A DNA stretch of 64,000 nucleotides from Haematococcus lacustris (Eukaryota; Chlorophyta; Chlorophyceae; Chlamydomonadales; Haematococcaceae): positions 11,520,862 to 11,584,861 of the forward strand of contig JASKMD010000031.1 of NCBI GenBank assembly GCA_030144725.1. The letters run 5' to 3'. The notes beneath the pieces are model-generated. The model saw nothing but the letters and a program-made list of their open reading frames with translations, was not told the origin of the DNA and searched no databases. This document shows, in pieces, positions 47,001 to 57,365 of the stretch. Within the stretch, counting starts at the first letter, position 1. Each line of letters starts with the position of its first letter. A program made the translations under genes and the position numbers.

Positions 47001-48804
47001 GCAAGGAGGGGGAGGGGGAGGGGGAGGGGGAGGGGGAGGGGGAGGGGGAGGGGGAGGGGGAGGGGGAGGGGGAGGGGGAGGGGGAGGGGGAGGGGAGGGG
47101 GAGGGGGAGGGGGAGGGGGGAGGGGGAGGGGGAGGGGGAGGGGGAGGGGGGAGGGGGAGGGGAGAGGGGGGGGGGGAGGGGGAGGGGGAGGGGGAGGGGG
47201 AGGGGGAGGGGGAGGGGGAGGGGGGAGGGGGAGGGGGAGAGGGGGAGGGGGAGGGGGAGGGGGAGGGGGAGGGGGAGGGGGAGGGGGGAGGGGGAGGGGG
47301 AGGGGGAGGGGGAGGGGGAGGGGGAGGGGGAGGGGGAGGGGGAGGGGGAGGGGGAGGGGGAGGGGGAGGGGGAGGGGAAAGGGGCGAGGGGGAGGGGGGG
47401 AGGGGGGAGGGGGAGAGCAGCAGCCCCTCACTGTGTCTACGTAGTCAGCCCGCAGCAGCGCCTTCACGGCCAGGCTGTTCAGGTACCGGTCGCTCAGGTC
47501 TGCACGGCGTGCCACCTCTGCACTCTGAGCTGCACCTGCAGTCAGGGAGCCGGGCAGACAGGTAGGCTGGGGCTTAGGCTTCAGCAAGCAAGCAGCCCAA
47601 GGGGGCAGGTGAGCGGGGAGGGCGGGCAACTACCCTCTTGTCTTCTTTTCAAGCAGGTGCATCGCCTCTCTCACTGCTCCCCCTACCCCTCCCTCCTTTT
47701 CTCTTCTCCCCTTCTCCCCCCTCCCACCCACCCACCCTCTCCCCCTCCCCCCCTGCAGCCCTTGACCCCACCCAGCAGGTCTCCCGCATGCCTGAGCAGC
47801 TTGCTGCGCGCGCTGTACAGCTCCACCAGGGTGGGGGTGTGCTGCAGGGCGCGGGACAGCAGGTGCAGGCCACGGCTGGGGTACCTGCAGCAGGCCAGGG
47901 GGCCAGGGGGGCAGGGGGCAGGGGCCAGGGGGCCAGGGGGGCAGGGGGCAGGGCAGTGGTCAGGTGCAGCAAGCAGAGGAGCCAGGGGGGCGGGGTGTGA
48001 GGGGGCGGGGGGTGAGGGGGGGAACTGGCAAGGGAGCTGGCAGGCTGGATGGGCTGGCTGCACTCCTACGACAGTCAGACTGAGGCAGCAGAGTTGAAGG
48101 AGGTGCCCCCTCCCCCCTTCCCTCCCTCCCCCCTCCCCTTTTCCCCCCTCCCCTTTCTCCCCTCCCCCCTCCCCTTTCCCCCCTCCCCTTTCTCGCCCTC
48201 CCCCCCTCCCCTTTCCCCCCTCCCCTTTCCCCCCTCCCCTTTTCCCCCCTCCCCTTTCCCCCCTCCCCTTTCCCCCCTCCCCTTTCTCCCCTCCCCCCTC
48301 CCCTTTCCCCTTCCCTTTCTCCCCTCCCCCTCCCCCCCTCCCCCCTCCCCCCTCCCCCCTCCCTCCCTCCCCCCTCCCCTTTCCCCCCTCCCCTTTCTCC
48401 CCTCCCCCCTCCCCTTTCCCCCTCCCCTTTCTCCCCTCCCCCCTCCCCTTTCCCCCCTCCCCTTTCCCCCCTCCCTTTCCCCCCTCCCCCTTTCCCCCCT
48501 CACCTTTCCCCCCTCCCTTTCTCCCTCCCCCCTCCCTTTCCCTTCCCTTTCTCCCCTCCCCCCTCCCCCTCCCCCCTCCCCCCTCCCCCCTCCCCCCTCC
48601 CCCTCCCCCCTCCCCCCTCCCCCGTCTGCTCCCCCCTTCTCCTCTTCTTATCCTTCCTTCCAAGCCCAGCCCACTGCCCCACCTGCCCCCCCACCCCACC
48701 CCTGGCCAGCAGCCGTCCCCCTCTCACCCCATCTTGTCATAGTGCTGGGCCAGGTAGTACAGCGCCCACACCAGCACCTGAGGCGACTCCGCACCGCCCT
48801 CACC

Positions 48805-48860
<56 letters not shown>

Positions 48861-48877
48861 ACACACCGTTAGCCTGG

Positions 48878-48918
<41 letters not shown>

Positions 48919-51900
48919 ACAGTCGCTGCTGCTGCCATTTGCTGTGGTAAGCGCTGGGCTGGGTTCAGAGCTGCTGCAGTGGTCACCATCACCGTTAGCC
49001 ATGGGGGGCTGTTGGCCAGCACTGGGGGTGCAGCAGCCGACCCCCTCTGTGCTGCTGCTGCTGGGTGGGGCTGCTGTGAGGGAAGCTGCGGGGGTGGGGG
49101 TGTCAGTGGGAGGGGTGCCGTTGCCAGTGGGAGGTGAAGGAGCAGGGGATGAGAAGAGTGAGGGGGGTGGGCGGGCAGGGGGGAAGCAGCCGATGGTGGA
49201 GAGGGAGGCGCAGTAGCCCTCAAACAGCTGCTCCAGGGCTGAGGCCTTGCCAGGGTCACTGCGGGGTGTGGGGTGAAGACAACTTGGGTGCATGGGTGGA
49301 GGGGAGGGAGGGAACACGAGGTGGAGGTGGAGGTGGAGGTGGAGGGGTCCCAGGGGGGAGGGCAGCAGGTGGATGGCAAGCGCTGAGCAGCAGGAGGTCA
49401 CCCTGCCCCTGCCCCTGGCCTTGCCCCTGGCCTTGGCACTTTGTTGATTTCAGTCTCAGCCTGTGTGCTTTGGGTAACACTGCCTGCCCCTGCCCCTGCC
49501 CACCCCTGCCCACCCCTGCCTGCCCCTGTCCTGCCTGCCGGAGCTCGCACCCAGCCCCCTGTTGCAGGCCTGGTCACCTGTACAGTGGCTTGAGGTCTAT
49601 GAACAGGGAGGGGATGCCCTTGCGCAGGTACTTGCGCACGTAAGCGTCTGCAGCGCCCAAGAACTCCTCCCCCTGGGCAGAGCGGGCAAGGCAGCAGGCC
49701 AGGACACTCAGCCCAGGGCCAAGACTGGGGCTAGGGCCAGCTGCAGGTGCAAGTCCAGGGCTGCTGCACCGCCCTCTCCCCTTCCTGCACCGCCCTCTCC
49801 CCCTTCTGCACCGCCCTTGCTTGGTTGCAGCAGCAGCAGTTGATGTGGATGCAGGTGGTGGTGTGGCCCTGACCTGCAGGAAGTCCAGGGGGATGCGGCG
49901 GCAGGCTGAGCTGCCTGGGTAGGCGGCCGCCAGGCGTGAGTACACCCAGCTCAGCCGGCTGACCTGCTCTGCAGTCAGGGTCTGGCCTGGCGCCGCCTGC
50001 TGGGGCATGGGGGCAGCAGGCCAGGGCGGTCAGACAGTCAGTCAGTCACGATCAGGGTCAGGTTGCCGCTACTGCTGCCGCTGTTAGCACAAACTAACTC
50101 TGGGCACAAAACCTCTACCCTTTCGCCCCGCCCCGCCCCGCCCCGCCCCGCCCCGCCCCGCCCCGCCCCGCCCCGCCCCGCCCCGCCCCGCCCCGCCCCG
50201 CCCCGCCCCGCCCCGCCCCGCCCCGCCCCGCCCCGCCCCGCCCCGCCCCGCCCCGCCCCGCCCCGCCCCGCCCCGCCCCGGCCCTCACCCTTAACCCCAG
50301 TGAGGCCTGCAGCCCCTCATGCCACTTATAATGGTCCGAGTTCAGGGCCAGCAGCGCCCGGTACTGCGCCTCAGCCTCTGCGGCCCGCCCACTGCGCAGC
50401 AGCAGGGAGGCGCGCGCCTCCAGCATACCCACCTTGTCGCAGATCTTGTCCTGCAGGGCAGCAGGGCAGCAGGGCAGCAGGGCGGGCAGCAGGGCGGAGG
50501 CAGTGGGAAGATGTGAAATTGTGAAAAAAGGGGGGAGGGGAGGGGGACTGGGTTGACTGTCCAGGCCCAGGTACCACTTGGTGGGTGGGCTGGTGCTGAG
50601 TTAGTGTTAGGAAAAGTGTGAGTTGCTGTCGAGTGAATGAGAAGTATGAACTGCGAGGGAGGCGCAGCAGGTCGGGTTGAAGGAGGAGGAGGTGGTGGCG
50701 GTGGGCGGCAGAAGGCCCCAGCTCACCTTGCTGCTGTCCAGCAGGGTCAGGGCCTCCTCCAGTCGGCCGCCCTCGTCCAGCACCATGGCCTGCAGCAGTG
50801 GCAGCAGGCACCCAGTGGCCTCACTGCACTGCACGGCAGGGCCAGGGCCAGGGCCTCGCCCATCAGCGGCTCCGCTGCAGCGCTGGATCACTGGGTGGGT
50901 GGTTGCTGCTGTCAGGAGCAGCCCCAAGGAGCCTACTACACCCGGGTTGACTGTCCAGGCCCAGGCTGGGCAGCTGAGTGGGAGTCTCTTACTGACGCAT
51001 AGCTCTCTAACTTACTTACGCTTCATCGCAGGTCATCGATTCCGACAGCAAAGTTAGGGAAGTTAGGTGGACCCTAGTGAACACGCCACACAGCTCAGTG
51101 GTGGAAAAAGCGAGGATTTATTGGCGAGCTCCCAGTGTCAGTGACTGGCTTCCAGCGGTGGCTGTGCCAGAGTGCTGCCTAACCCTGCCCTTCCCTGCGG
51201 GCCCCGCTACCCGGCTGCTTGGCGTGGCTGCTTAGCGTGGCTGCTTGGCGTGGCTGCCAGGCATAGCAGGCTGCCAGGCGTGGCTGCTTAAGTGGCTGCT
51301 TGGCAAGGCTGCTTAGCATGGCTGCTTGGCGTAGCTGGCTGGGAATCAGGAGTTAGGTGAGGCAGGGGTGTAGGGTGCAGCGCACCTTGTACAGCAGCAG
51401 CTCGCTGTGCTCATACGCCTCACTGGGGGCGACCTCAGTCAGGGTCGCCTCGTAGGCTTGCAGCACCTGGGATGGGGTGTGATGCCAGGGGTGGGGCAAA
51501 GCAAGGCTCGTGATTACGTATTGACTAGCGCCAGGGCGGAGGTCGGGGTCAGGGTCAAGGTCAGCTTCCAGGGTCGAGGATCAAGGTCAGGGTCAAGGTC
51601 AGTGCCAGTGTCTGTCAGTGTCAAGTGTCAGAGTCAGCAGGGTCAGGGCCCCCTCACCTCCACTGCTACGCTGTAGTTCTTGTTGGCGTGGTGGGCCAGG
51701 GCAAACGCAATCCAGTGGTTTTTATGGTTGGGCTTCAACACCAGCAGCGTGTTACGTGTGGCCACAAAACCTTCCAGGTCCCGGATTTGAACCTGGGGCC
51801 AGCAGCCAGTCCAGCAGCCACTCCAGCTGTCAAAGGCTGAGGCAGGCAGGCAGGCAGGCAGGCAGCCCCAGGAAAGTTGACGCAGGCAAGGGCAGCGCCC

Positions 51901-53764
51901 CACAAGCACTCGGGGTAGAAGTACCACTGCCCCACAGTTGCAATGCTGAGCAGCAGCTGCCCAGACCTTTCCCTACTCTGCACCCGCACTTCTTATTTGC
52001 CATGCCCAGTGCCAGGCTGTGAAGGGGTCCTGGCTAGCTCCTCAGCCCCCTCAGGCCCCCTGGCAGCGCAGCCCAGGAGGCTGTGCCCCTCATCTGGCCT
52101 GCAGTGCAGGGCTCTGCTCCCACACCAGACCTTCTGCCTGCCTGCTATGGCACCCAGCACCCAGATTGGGTCACGCGAGGAGCGCTATGGCTGCTTTGCT
52201 GCCCGGGTTACCGCTAATGCAGCCACACAGGAGCAGGAACATACGGCACTGCTACCATGGCTTGTCTTAGGTGCCTGCCTGGCTATGCCTCCCTGCTCCT
52301 GCTGCTGCACACCAAGCCACTGCCTGACAGGGCATGGGCCACCTCTCGGTGCCACCCCCGTGGCTGCTGCTGCCGCCTAGAGGGAGCCTGAGGGGGCTGA
52401 GGGGGATGAGGGGGCTGAGGGGGCTGCAGCACGGCCTCAGCTGGCGACAGCCCTGCAGGCTGCCAGGCTGCAGGCGCTGAGGCTGGAGCTGGCCACCCCA
52501 TGCTGTGGCACGGTAGGGCCGGTCAACAGGCACGCACGGCTGGCCCAGTGTGGCAATAGGTCAGAAGGGGCAGCCAGGTAGAGATGCGATCCAACCTTGA
52601 GCAGCTGCCCAGCTTGATGACCTACAGCTGGGCCCCATTGCAACCCTGCCGCCTTCGCTCACCTACATCTACACTGTAGCCGACAACTGTTGGTCTGCTG
52701 CTGCTGCTGCTACTGTTGCTGCTGCTGACTTGCTGTTGCTGCTGCCATCACCAGCCCCTTGCCCTGCCCCTAGTCCTCCTTTGGACATGAGCCTAGATCG
52801 CCCCCACAGCGCCACCCCAGGCTGTCTGCTGAGGGAGGTCTGAGGTGTTGCGAATGCTGCTGCAAATGTGCTGGCCTGGTGCTTGCCTGCCCCTGCCTGC
52901 CCTCCCTGGGTTGCCTGACCTCGGGCCAGCAGCAGGCCAGCTACCTAGCCTCACTTGGAGCATGGCAAGGTCACGCAGGATCTGCACGTTCTCCTTGTCG
53001 ATGCGCAGCGCGTTCTGGTAGCACTTGATGGCCTCCTTGTAGTCCTGGTCCTGGCGGTACATCAGGCTGCAAGCAGGGAGGCGCAGGGGCAGGGGGGCAG
53101 AAGCAGGGGCAGGCTGTGAAACGGGGCGGAGTGGTTTGGGTTCGGTTTAAGCTCAGGGGTCAGGGGGTCAGGGGGGCCAGGGGGGCAGGAGGCAGATGTC
53201 TTCAGTGGCAGGGGGGGCAGCTTTGGGTGTAGAGACGGCACTGAGCATGGGATGGAGGCAGGGATCAGGGGCTGGCGCCTGGGTTTGGATGAGCGCAGCT
53301 GTGGTGTGGGGATGTGGGCACGTGTTGGGTTCTATAGGCATGAAGTGCTGGCTGCTGAATCCAGCCAGTGTCATGCCGGCAGCACATAAGCAGTCTGGCC
53401 CACGGCCATCAGCCCCTCCACCCCGCTATGCAGAAGAGCATTGCAGTTTTGTCCCTGGCCACTGGCTCTGCCCGCTGCGCCTCCCACACTCGCACCCGTA
53501 GACATGCCAGCAGACATGGCTCTTCAGGTCCGCCTTCAGCCCCCGCCTAACCAATTCGTACGCCTCGTCCTTCTTGTCCGCCCCCATGTTGCTCAGTGTT
53601 AGACCCTTCATCGCCAGAGACTCGCCATGCTCCGGGAATTTCTTTAGGATCTGGTCAGCCGTCTTGACGGCTTTCTTGTACCGCTTCTCCTCATATTGCT
53701 CCACCAGTTGCCGGAACAGTGACGCCTCCTTAGACGGCAGCGGCTGCGTGTGCGTTCTTGACAT
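43202..53764 (-). CDS. NAA15: NAA15, auxiliary subunit of N-terminal acetyltransferase A
   Basis: TPR protein that anchors NAA10 to ribosomes for N-terminal acetylation of nascent chains. Start [20 protein letters not shown] at 53764. Exons: 53764-53496, 53066-52955, 51792-51658, 51467-51387, 50789-50727, 50450-50289, 49996-49874, 49672-49578, 49258-48728, 47884-47772, 47535-47432, 46934-46800, 46491-46421, 46277 to about 46123, 45796-45722, 45432-45304, 44908-44854, about 44590-44313, an uncertain one near 43800-43880, about 43735-43486, and 43415-43202. Hallmarks in order: [138 protein letters not shown]. Exon 9 has long Ser and Gly runs. Intron 15 uses a GC donor. Introns carry very long simple repeats. 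Divergent from uL16m. Confidence 0.93.
44055..44292 (+). repeat. (CCCG)n tract in a NAA15 intron
   Basis: About 230 bp of CGCC/CCGCCCG repeats between exons of NAA15. The transcript (minus strand) would be GGGC-rich. Confidence 0.92.
44957..45212 (+). repeat. (GGGTG)n array in a NAA15 intron
   Basis: About 50 units of GGGGT/GGGTG, nearly pure, with two short phase slips near 44997 and 45030. It lies between exons ending 45304 and starting 44908. Confidence 0.95.
45862..46021 (+). repeat. (CCCCCG)n/(CCCCTG)n compound microsatellite
   Basis: Roughly eight CCCCCG-type units followed by about eighteen CCCCTG units, between the NAA15 exons that end at about 46123 and start at 45796. Confidence 0.93.
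47003..47415 (+). repeat. (GGGGGA)n array in a NAA15 intron
   Basis: About 400 bp of GGGGGA units with occasional length variants. The sense transcript is a CCCCCT polypyrimidine tract upstream of the exon starting at 46934, so the distance between branch point and acceptor may be affected. Confidence 0.95.
48103..48640 (+). repeat. C/T-rich repeat (CCCCTCCCCTTTC units) in a NAA15 intron
   Basis: About 540 bp of irregular CCCCCTCCCCTTT units. The sense transcript is purine-rich (GGGGAGG/AAAGGGG). Confidence 0.93.
50125..50281 (+). repeat. (CCCCG)n array in a NAA15 intron
   Basis: About 31 pure CCCCG units, located eight bases past the exon that ends at 50289. The sense transcript is (CGGGG)n, with high G-quadruplex potential next to the splice donor. 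Confidence 0.95.
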
Positions 53765-54267
53765 CGTACCGACTGACACCGACTCTGCGACTGCCGCGCA
53801 ACGAGAACTGCCCTTCTTGCGATTCTTGCCGCTACGCCGCTACAGGCGGGGGCGAAACAGATGCAGAAAGGTGTGCATTGCAGCAGTTAATGCCGAGCTC
53901 ACTTGGCTAGCTATTGGTTTGCGCCCATTGTTTGCGCCTAATGCAAGCTACACATCATGCATTGATTAGGCCGCCACCGTCAGGCCATATCACTTGGCTT
54001 CTACCAGCGTGATCGTGACCTTGGGCTGACCTGTATGTTGTGTGAGGTAGCTGCAGACCATCAACCAGGCCAAGTAGGCATGGCCAGACAGGTTGCTGCA
54101 ACAATTGTAGTTCAATAGATGCTGATAGAGGTGCCTGACGACGCTCACGCTGGGTGCAGCATTGTCAGACGCATTGGCCTGTCTTTGCTGCATGCATCCG
54201 TGCATGAGGTGCAAGACCTCCCGCTCTTGATTTAGGGAGGCGGGGTGTGGGGGCAGAACGTCGGGTG
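53765..54267. promoter_or_regulatory. Divergent intergenic region, NAA15 (-) and uL16m (+)
   Basis: About 0.5 kb between the two start codons must hold both promoters and 5' UTRs. No core motif was recognised with confidence. Confidence 0.5.
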
Positions 54268-56598
54268 ATGCTCCATCTCATATCAAGGACTGTTGCTGGC
54301 TTCCGGCTTGCCTCGTACATTCCCCAGTGCATTGCCAGCACGAGTCAACAGCCATTTGCGGCTTGGCCCAGCGTCGCAGCCCCACTACTGTCCCGCGTCG
54401 TTGCATCGCATGCCAACTGCCAGGCCACCCCAACCTCCGCCTGGGGGTTCCGACCTCTTAAGGTAGGAAATCTCATCGCTGCAATATTGCGCTGGAGGGT
54501 TGCCAGAACACATGTTTCTTCAGCACAGCTCCTTTCTGATACGTCTAACTACTTCCACTGTGCAGACACCTCAATGTCAGCGTCTTGCTCCTCTGAGTGC
54601 CATGTGCGCTGTGGCCCAGCTCACCTGGCCAACAGCATCAGCCAGCCAGCCCCTTGTGATGCTCGACAGCCAGCTGCAGCAGAAACGGTGGTGCAGCAAC
54701 AAGCCAGGCCAGCTCAGTCGGCAGCGCGTTCCCAAGAGTGCCGGCATTAACCGCACCCTGATGAAGAACACTACTCAGCTCAAGTATGGGATGTACGGCA
54801 TTCGTGCCCTCTCTGACCGCCGTGTTGCCGCCAACACCATAGAAGCTGTGCGAAGGTACGCGTTCAGGCCAGCAGGGGCAGACAGGCGGGAGAAGGCAGG
54901 CAGGCAGGTGAATGGGTGGGGTCAGGAAGGTGTGTTGGTGGGTGGGTGGGTGGGGGCAGGTGGGTGGGTGAGGGCAGGTGGGGTCATGGGGGGGAGGATG
55001 CAGGTGGACGGGTGGGGACAGGCAGGCAGGTGGGTAGGTGGTGGGCTGTTGGTGTGCAGCTAGGCCAGCGACCAGAGTCCCCCAGTTTGTCAGCCCCTGG
55101 GCCTTGCTATGTAGGGCAGAGGCCACTGCACTCAGCCATGGGGCCGTCCTGCAGTGAACCTGGTTTGTGAAATGCTGCCTGTGGTCCATGGAGGGGAGGC
55201 AGCACTTCAAGTGTGCTGGTGCGGTGTCGGCCAGTGACAGCAAGCGATGCTGACGGCTTAGGGCGGTGTCAGGGCCAGGGGGCCACTTGGGCCAGAGGTT
55301 CTTGGCCTGCTGCATAGGAGTACAGGCTGTACAGCCAGACAGCCAGCCCAGACAGCCCTGGACAGGGTGGCAGACAGCTCAAGCACAGGCTGTAGCCAGA
55401 GCTGTGAGACAGGATCGCAGGCTGGGGTTTCTCAACCAGGCAGACATACAGGCAGGCCGGCCGACACGCAGAGCACCAACCCCGCCACTCCCGCAGATCA
55501 CTGCAGGACACGACTCAACCCACATGCTGTGACGTAGTGGGTGCTGTGCTCATCGCGGCGCAGGACCCTGCGGCGGCGCATCAAGAAGAGCGCTGCGCTG
55601 TGGGTTAGGCTGCAGGCCACAGTGCCTGTCACTGCCAAGCCATTAGGGATCCGCATGGGCAAAGGCAAGGGGGCCATAGAGTACTACGCCTGCCCCGTGC
55701 GCCCTGGGCAGATCATCTTTGAGATGGACCGCGTGTCACGCAAGGTGGGACACACTGTGGTGGAGGTCAGGGCGGGGTGGATGGGTGGAGGTCAGGGGTG
55801 GGTGGGTTGAATAGGTGAGTCAGGGTGGGTGAGTCAGGGTGGGTGAGTCAGGGTGGGTGAGTCAGGGTGGGTGAGTCAGGGTGGGTGAGTCAGGGTGGGT
55901 GAGTCAGGGTGGGTGAGTCAGGGTGGGTGAGTCAGGGTGGGTGAGTCAGGGTGGGTGAGTCAGGGTGGGTGAGTCAGGGTGGGTGAGTCAGGGTGGGTGA
56001 GGTCAGAGCTTAGGGGTGGAGTGGGTGGGTAGGGTGGGTGAGGGTCAGGGGTAGGGTAGGGCCATGCTGGGGCAACGGGTGGGCAGGAAGGGGCTGGAGT
56101 GAGATGGCACATAACCATACTGGTGTGATATGGTTTGCGATGCTGGCGGGACCTCGAGGGGTCAGAGCTCACAAGCAGCGCTTGCCACCCACAGCGCTCC
56201 GGCAGCATGAGGGCCACTATGTTGCTGCATCATACGTAAATGGTTGGTTCACCACCCCAAATTGCTCTGAGGTTCATCCTTTGTTATTGTATTAAGCTAT
56301 GGTCCGGGCTAAGCACTGTGTGCAGCTAGGGTACAATGCTGTGTACTCAAGCTTGCGATCTGCTGTGCATTGACAGCCTTGGGTAGGGTGGGAGGTTGCA
56401 GTGTGGGTCGTCATGCACACGCAAAGGCTGCACGAGGGGTAGGCTGCTAGGCGGTGTACGAGGGTCACAACGCGGAATGCCATGTTAGAATGCCATGCTG
56501 CTGTCAGTTGTGCGCTGCGGCTGTAGGTCGCACTGTCGGCGCTGGCAGCCATCCAGCCCAAGTTTCCCTGCAAGCTAGGCCTCGTGGAGTGGAGCTGA
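54268..56598 (+). CDS. MRPL16: Mitochondrial large-subunit ribosomal protein uL16m, nuclear encoded
   Basis: Four exons with agreeing phases: 54268-54462, 54566-54855, 55564-55765 and 56527-56598, predicted 252 residues. The start MLHLISRTVAGFRLASY begins an Arg/Ser/Ala-rich, acid-poor leader typical of a mitochondrial targeting peptide (about 60 residues). The uL16 core follows: KYGMYGIRALSDRRVAANTI, EAVRR|TLRRRIKKSAALWV, LQATVPVTAKPLGIRMGKGK, GAIEYYACPVRPGQIIFEMD and the C-terminal ALAAIQPKFPCKLGLV. uL16 sits near the peptidyl-transferase centre and A-site tRNA elbow. The MGKGKG loop is intact. The plastid homologue is normally plastid-encoded, so the mitochondrial version is the better assignment. 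The residues between the leader and the core (TPQCQRLAPLS...) are lineage-specific. It is convergent with the prolyl hydroxylase gene and divergent from NAA15. Confidence 0.88.
55811..56000 (+). repeat. 14-bp tandem repeat (GGTGAGTCAGGGTG)n in uL16m intron 3
   Basis: About 13 copies start roughly 45 bp after the real donor (55766). Every unit contains GGTGAGT, a strong 5' splice-site match on the sense strand. Confidence 0.93.
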
Positions 56599-57365
56599 GG
56601 CCGTGCAAGCCTTAGGCCCGAGCACAAGTTTGAACCTGGGGCGGAGCTCAAACGCTCTCTCCCGTCCTCAGCCACGTGACGCAGCCGCTGCTGGAGCTGC
56701 CTGGGCTTGTGTGTAGTGCACAGTGACCTGCTACACAGTAATCAAGACATGGACGGCGCCACCGCATGTCTCGGAGCCTCTGCCGGAGTCTATCATGCTG
56801 AGATCGTCCCCTCTCGCAGCCGGCAGCTTCAACTTTATAGCCACAGTAATGTGGCAGTCCACAGCAGGGCCGCTCAGTCAGGGAGCATACTGCAGCTCAA
56901 AACCTCTGCTTGAACCTCTGCACCGACACAGCCGCTGCCTGCCTCCCCACCAAGCCTGGACGCCCGCAGGCCAGCCCTTGCCTCCTCACTGCCCCAGGTG
57001 CAGGACTACATAGCTGCCAGGATGCTCGGACCTCTGCCTCATGCCCCCTGCCCCACCTGCCTGATTACCTAACAGCAGCAGCAGCAGCGGCGTCAGCCCA
57101 TGCTCGCAACATAGCCCCAGACTAGCCCAGCTCAGCCTCCCACTCCCCCTCGACTCCTACCATGCCGGAGGAACGACCGGCACCCTGAACCTTGCAAGCT
57201 TAATGCCGCAGCTGTTAGAACCTAGTATGGCATCGTGGGTGCCCTCGCCTGCCTTGGGCATTGCTCACTCAGACTGCTCACAGGGATTCAAACCCGTGCA
57301 CAACCCGTTCAACATCCGTGCACCAGGGACAGCAATCCGCCACACCCGGTTGATGCGAGCTCTCC
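56599..57365. other. Convergent intergenic region between uL16m and the prolyl hydroxylase
   Basis: Should contain both 3' UTRs. No coding sequence was recognised. I did not identify the usual green-algal TGTAA polyadenylation signal with certainty. Confidence 0.45.

Noticed and set aside
46715..47629. Long Pro/Leu- or Gly/Glu-rich open frames across the GGGGGA array
   Set aside because: Produced by the repeat itself; only the short NAA15 exons at 46934-46800 and 47535-47432 are supported.
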